DNA of 16,198 bases from Sulfuricurvum sp. (GTDB taxonomy: Bacteria > Campylobacterota > Campylobacteria > Campylobacterales > Sulfurimonadaceae), in contig JACXUE010000011.1 of assembly GCA_014764075.1 (NCBI GenBank), positions 1 to 16,198 on the forward strand, written 5' to 3'. The translations under genes and the position numbers were made by a program. Shown here in pieces: positions 13,425 through 16,198 of this stretch; positions within the stretch are counted from its first letter, which is position 1, and each line of letters begins with the position of its first letter. The notes under the pieces are model-generated. The model had not been told where the DNA came from. It saw nothing but the letters and a program-made list of their open reading frames with translations, and searched no databases.

Positions 13425-14733
13425 GAGCTTTCACGGTGGCTAATGGGTTTTTCCCTGCGATGTCGGTAATGCGGGCGCGATAGATCACTCCGTATTGGAG
13501 ATCTTCCTCGATTTCTCGGTCGTTGATATAAATCTCTCCATCGACATCGGGTGCCCAATTCAGAGCACGCGCGCTGAGAAGAAATTCATGCTCGTCAGAT
13601 TCTCCGTCGATGACGAGTAAGATCTCTTGCCCTACCAGTTTAGCGAGGCTCGCTTCTTCGACTTTGGTGGCGATTTTGCCCAGTTTTTTGGCGCGTGTAT
13701 TGATCGTTTTGGATGGGATTTTATCGATCATCTCATGAGCGGTTGTCCCCTCTTCATCGGAGTAGCCAAAAACATTGAGTCGATCAAACCCAAACGACGC
13801 GGCAAACTCTGCCATCTCTTCGAACATTGTATCGCTCTCTTGCGGATGTCCGACGATGAAGCTGGTACGGATAAAAGAAGACGGTAGCGCTTTCATTGCA
13901 TTGAGGAGTTCTAAGGTTTTGGATTTTCCGAATCCCCGTTTCATGATGCGGAGCATTTCGTCGTTGATATGTTGGATCGGCATATCGAAATAGTTGTGGA
14001 ATACTTTCGAATCACCGATCGCTTTGATCAGTTTGAGTGACGTGGTTGAAGGATAGAGGTAAAGGATACGGGCACTTTTGACCCCATCGATCAGTTCGAT
14101 CCGCTTTATGAGGTGGATAAGCCCATCTTGAATGTTTTGGTCGCGCAGGTACGAACTGGAGTCTTGGGAGACGAAGCTAAAATCATAATACCCTTTGGCA
14201 ACCAGCCCTTCAACTTCATGGGCGATACTTTCCAAATCACGGGAGTGAAGTTTTCCTTTGAATGAAGGGATAGCGCAAAAACTGCATTGCTGATTGCACC
14301 CTTCCGAGAGTTTGATGTACGCATGATAGGTTGAACCCGTGACGACCCGCTCGGCACCGTCGATGAGGTACACTTCGGGGGTAAAACGGCTCTGTTTGGC
14401 GGCTAGGAGTTCATCGATTTTGTCATAATCGCCGACACCGGTAAAGATGTCGACCTCTTTGAGTTCTTTGGATAACTCTTCTTTATACCGCTCCGAGAGA
14501 CATCCTGCCATAACGAGAACCGAATCGCTCTTGCGTCCCGCATCGAGACTTAGGACGGTATTAAGCGACTCTTGTTTTGCTGCATCGATAAATCCGCAGG
14601 TATTGACGATGATGACGTCCGCTTCTTCGCTCGCATCGGTCATTTCAAAATCTTTGAGTCGTCCGAGCATCACCTCGGTATCGACGAGATTTTTGGTGCA
14701 GCCTAAGGAGACGACATGGAGCTTTTTGGACAT
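13417..14733 (-). CDS. rimO: ribosomal protein S12 methylthiotransferase RimO
   Basis: Radical SAM enzyme that adds a methylthio group to the conserved aspartate of ribosomal protein S12. 438 residues. Auxiliary cluster ligands are C12 ('SLGCTKNLVD'), C46 ('NTCGFID') and C78 ('AGCLSERY'); the radical SAM cluster is C146-x3-C150-x2-C153 ('GCNQQCSFC'). 'CTKNLVD', 'NTCGFI' and 'SQDSSSY' distinguish RimO from MiaB. A TRAM domain closes the protein. The frame is open 14 codons further upstream, but ATG 14733 has AAGG 6 nt before it and gives the family N-terminus 'MSKKLHVVSLGC'. It is the first gene of a two-gene unit with tilS. Confidence 0.96.
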   Translation of the reverse strand: MSKKLHVVSLGCTKNLVDTEVMLGRLKDFEMTDASEEADVIIVNTCGFIDAAKQESLNTVLSLDAGRKSDSVLVMAGCLSERYKEELSKELKEVDIFTGVGDYDKIDELLAAKQSRFTPEVYLIDGAERVVTGSTYHAYIKLSEGCNQQCSFCAIPSFKGKLHSRDLESIAHEVEGLVAKGYYDFSFVSQDSSSYLRDQNIQDGLIHLIKRIELIDGVKSARILYLYPSTTSLKLIKAIGDSKVFHNYFDMPIQHINDEMLRIMKRGFGKSKTLELLNAMKALPSSFIRTSFIVGHPQESDTMFEEMAEFAASFGFDRLNVFGYSDEEGTTAHEMIDKIPSKTINTRAKKLGKIATKVEEASLAKLVGQEILLVIDGESDEHEFLLSARALNWAPDVDGEIYINDREIEEDLQYGVIYRARITDIAGKNPLATVKAHA

Positions 14734-14760
14734 TTTTAGCCTTGAAAATAGTATAGTGAT

Positions 14761-14766
14761 ATTATA
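14761..14766 (-). promoter_or_regulatory. rimO-tilS -10 box
   Basis: TATAAT read on the minus strand from 14766 to 14761, preceded by TGGC. Transcription would start near 14754, leaving a leader of about 21 nt that holds the AAGG ribosome binding site of rimO. No convincing -35 is seen. Confidence 0.6.
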
Positions 14767-14785
14767 GCCAATCATTTTTTGGCTA
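14765..14785. promoter_or_regulatory. inverted repeat between divergent rimO and msrQ-like promoters
   Basis: TAGCCAA (14765-14771) and TTGGCTA (14779-14785) are exact complements separated by 7 bp. Each arm overlaps by two bases the -10-like box of one of the two divergent genes (14761-14766 and 14784-14789). It may be a shared operator, or only the symmetry of two similar GGCTA-headed promoters facing away from each other. Confidence 0.4.
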
Positions 14786-14789
14786 CACT
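14784..14789 (+). promoter_or_regulatory. -10-like box directly before the MsrQ-like start
   Basis: TACACT at 14784-14789 matches TATAAT in four of six positions. The ATG at 14796 follows 6 nt later, with no Shine-Dalgarno sequence in between, the same spacing as at the ABC permease (40-52). It may produce a leaderless mRNA. Confidence 0.35.
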
Positions 14790-14795
14790 TTCATC

Positions 14796-15365
14796 ATGAA
14801 ATATCTAATAACTCTTTTGGCTTTGATCCCAATGATCGGTATGGCTGTTTTTTTTATTGATGGTTCGGGAATCGTATGGTTCGATCAATCGGTGGTGTGG
14901 GTGGAGAATATCTTTGGTTTTGCCCTGCCGAGTGTGAAGAACAAACTCTACTACCTCTGCAAAGTATCGGGGATAAGTGCGCTTTGGATTTTGATTCTCG
15001 CGTTTTGGGTGAATCCCCTCCACACCTATGTGCGGTTTGATCTTCGAGAATTTAAAAAACTCCTCGGCGGTTTTGCAATTTTCTACGGGATACTCCATCT
15101 GGTGTTGTTTATCGCCGCACACCAATTTGCCGTTGGCCATTTGGGAAAACTCTTTTTTTCTCACCTATTTTTATCGGTAGGGGTGGGGGCGTTGTTGATC
15201 CTCTCCATCGCTTCGCAGGTAAAATCGTGGTACAAATTGCTCTACATTGGGATCGTGTTGGTGATTATCCATCTTTTACTCGGTTACCGACCATTGGAAA
15301 CACCGCATATTGTAGCTATTTCTCTCCTGAGCCTCGGTTTGGCGCTTCGGCTGATTAAGCGTTAA
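14796..15365 (+). CDS. MsrQ/YedZ-like haem-binding membrane protein
   Basis: 189 residues, almost entirely membrane. Hydrophobic helices lie at about 3-20, 58-73, 88-108, 120-140, 148-163 and 170-187. The run 'NPLHTYV', then 'FKKLLGGFAIFYGILHLVLF' and a later 'IIHLLLGY' parallels MsrQ, the b-type haem subunit of the periplasmic methionine sulfoxide reductase MsrPQ, and the wider ferric-reductase transmembrane group. H101 and H159 fit two MsrQ haem ligands. The position 13 residues before H159, where MsrQ has the histidine of 'WxxLHRLVY', is Y146 here, so one ligand seems lost or moved. No msrP gene is adjacent. The stop abuts the ATG of the next gene. It could be an electron-transfer haem protein with another partner. 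Confidence 0.6.
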   Translation: MKYLITLLALIPMIGMAVFFIDGSGIVWFDQSVVWVENIFGFALPSVKNKLYYLCKVSGISALWILILAFWVNPLHTYVRFDLREFKKLLGGFAIFYGILHLVLFIAAHQFAVGHLGKLFFSHLFLSVGVGALLILSIASQVKSWYKLLYIGIVLVIIHLLLGYRPLETPHIVAISLLSLGLALRLIKR

Positions 15366-16198
15366 ATGAAACATTACGACGTTATCATCCTCGGAGGGGG
15401 AGCAGGTGGGCTGATGTGCGCGGCGCAGCTGCGGCAAAATAGCCTTCTCTCAGTTGCTATTATCGAGGGTAACAACCGCCCTGCATTGAAACTCAAAGCC
15501 TCCGGTGGGGGCAAGTGCAACCTCACCAATGTCGAGGTGGACGAGAGCCACTATCTCGGGGATCGAGCACTTATTAAATCAGTTCTTTCAGTATTTCCGC
15601 AAAAAGCACTATTGGAGTATTTTAAAGATGGCGGTTTGCGTCCCGTGATCCGTAAAGAGCGGTACTATTTCTGCCCGAAAAGTTCAGACGAAGTGATCTC
15701 TATTTTGCTGGGAAAAGCCAGCGGATCCGATTTGCTTTTGGGACATAAAATCCTGAGTGTCGAGGGACAATCCCCTTTTGTCATTATTACGGACAAAGGA
15801 AAAATCAGCGCCAAAAATGTGGTTGTTGCAACCGGAGGAGCGAGTTACAAAGAGCTTGGTGCGAGTGACATCGGTCTCAAAATCGCTCAAAACTACGGGA
15901 TTAAAACGGTACCGTTTTCCCCCGCACTAGTCGGGTTGACGTTGCAGCCCAAAGAGTTTTGGATGAAAGAGCTTAGCGGGATCAGCTGCAGAGCCCGTAT
16001 CCATGTGGCGGGGAAAACGTTGGATGAGGATTTGCTTTTCGCTCACAAAGGGATCAGTGGTTTGGTCGTCCTCTCCGCGTCACTCTATTGGCATCGAGGC
16101 GAGATCGTGATCGATTTTCTCCCCGATTTTGATCTGGGCAGAGTCAAAAATGAGAAAAAGAGTATTTCGACGGCAATCCCTCTCCCCAAACGGTTTTT
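15366..16198 (+). CDS. HI0933-family FAD-dependent oxidoreductase, 3' end outside the window
   Basis: The frame is open from ATG 15366 to the window edge (277 codons visible; the family is about 390-420 residues). The N-terminus shows the FAD-binding Rossmann motif 'VIILGGGAGGLMCA' (residues 6-19). The family signature 'KLKASGGGKCNLTN' follows at about 42-55. A second nucleotide-binding 'VVATGGASYKELGASDIG' lies near 155-172. This is the YhiN/HI0933 flavoprotein family, whose substrate is generally unknown. The ATG follows the upstream stop with no gap and no clear Shine-Dalgarno sequence, so it is probably translated by coupling with the haem protein. An electron path between the two is possible but not shown. 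Confidence 0.9.
   Translation, partial: MKHYDVIILGGGAGGLMCAAQLRQNSLLSVAIIEGNNRPALKLKASGGGKCNLTNVEVDESHYLGDRALIKSVLSVFPQKALLEYFKDGGLRPVIRKERYYFCPKSSDEVISILLGKASGSDLLLGHKILSVEGQSPFVIITDKGKISAKNVVVATGGASYKELGASDIGLKIAQNYGIKTVPFSPALVGLTLQPKEFWMKELSGISCRARIHVAGKTLDEDLLFAHKGISGLVVLSASLYWHRGEIVIDFLPDFDLGRVKNEKKSISTAIPLPKRF

Noticed and set aside
1..16198. CRISPR arrays, tRNA or rRNA genes, insertion sequences
   Set aside because: No spaced direct repeats, cloverleaf-like segments, rRNA signatures or transposase motifs were seen; nearly all sequence is explained by protein-coding genes.

Overview
The window is a dense chromosomal segment with housekeeping genes on both strands. It very probably comes from a member of the Campylobacterota (Epsilonproteobacteria). 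The evidence is an HP0268-family nuclease gene divergent from nusA and next to miaB, and a lon / BamD-type lipoprotein / fliW / proC block. From memory, both arrangements also occur in Campylobacter jejuni. The base composition is moderate rather than AT-rich, which together with the gene content fits the Sulfuricurvum/Sulfurimonas side of the phylum better than Campylobacter or Helicobacter. The genus is an inference.

Layout. (1) 1-1005: a DppB-type ABC permease whose start codon lies 6 nt after a TATAAT box. (2) 1006-1220: a convergent intergenic region with a hairpin-rich, repeat-like segment. (3) 1221-2354: nusA on the minus strand, divergent from (4) a compact plus-strand transcription unit at 2524-8006. 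That unit holds HP0268-like nuclease, miaB, a DUF374 acyltransferase (TTG start), a small membrane-anchored protein, an Xer-like tyrosine recombinase, and three genes that look like PilM, PilN and PilO. A perfect palindrome lies between the two divergent promoters. (5) 8012-9155: proC and fliW on the minus strand. (6) 9287-12454: a BamD-type lipoprotein and lon on the plus strand. (7) 12408-14733: tilS and rimO on the minus strand, with the end of tilS overlapping the end of lon. (8) 14796-16198: an MsrQ/YedZ-like haem membrane protein, again starting 6 nt after a -10-like box, and an HI0933-family flavoprotein cut by the window end.

How the genes relate. Several serve translation and its accuracy: nusA (transcription elongation), miaB and tilS (tRNA modification), and rimO (ribosomal protein S12 modification). 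Others serve envelope biogenesis and protein quality control (the BamD-like protein, lon, the acyltransferase). FliW links to flagellin control through CsrA. The most unusual element is the PilMNO-like module at the end of the miaB unit. It has no secretin, ATPase or pilin beside it, and its PilM-like protein carries an acidic stretch with a hydrophobic residue at every third position. I see no CRISPR array, insertion sequence, tRNA, rRNA or prophage.
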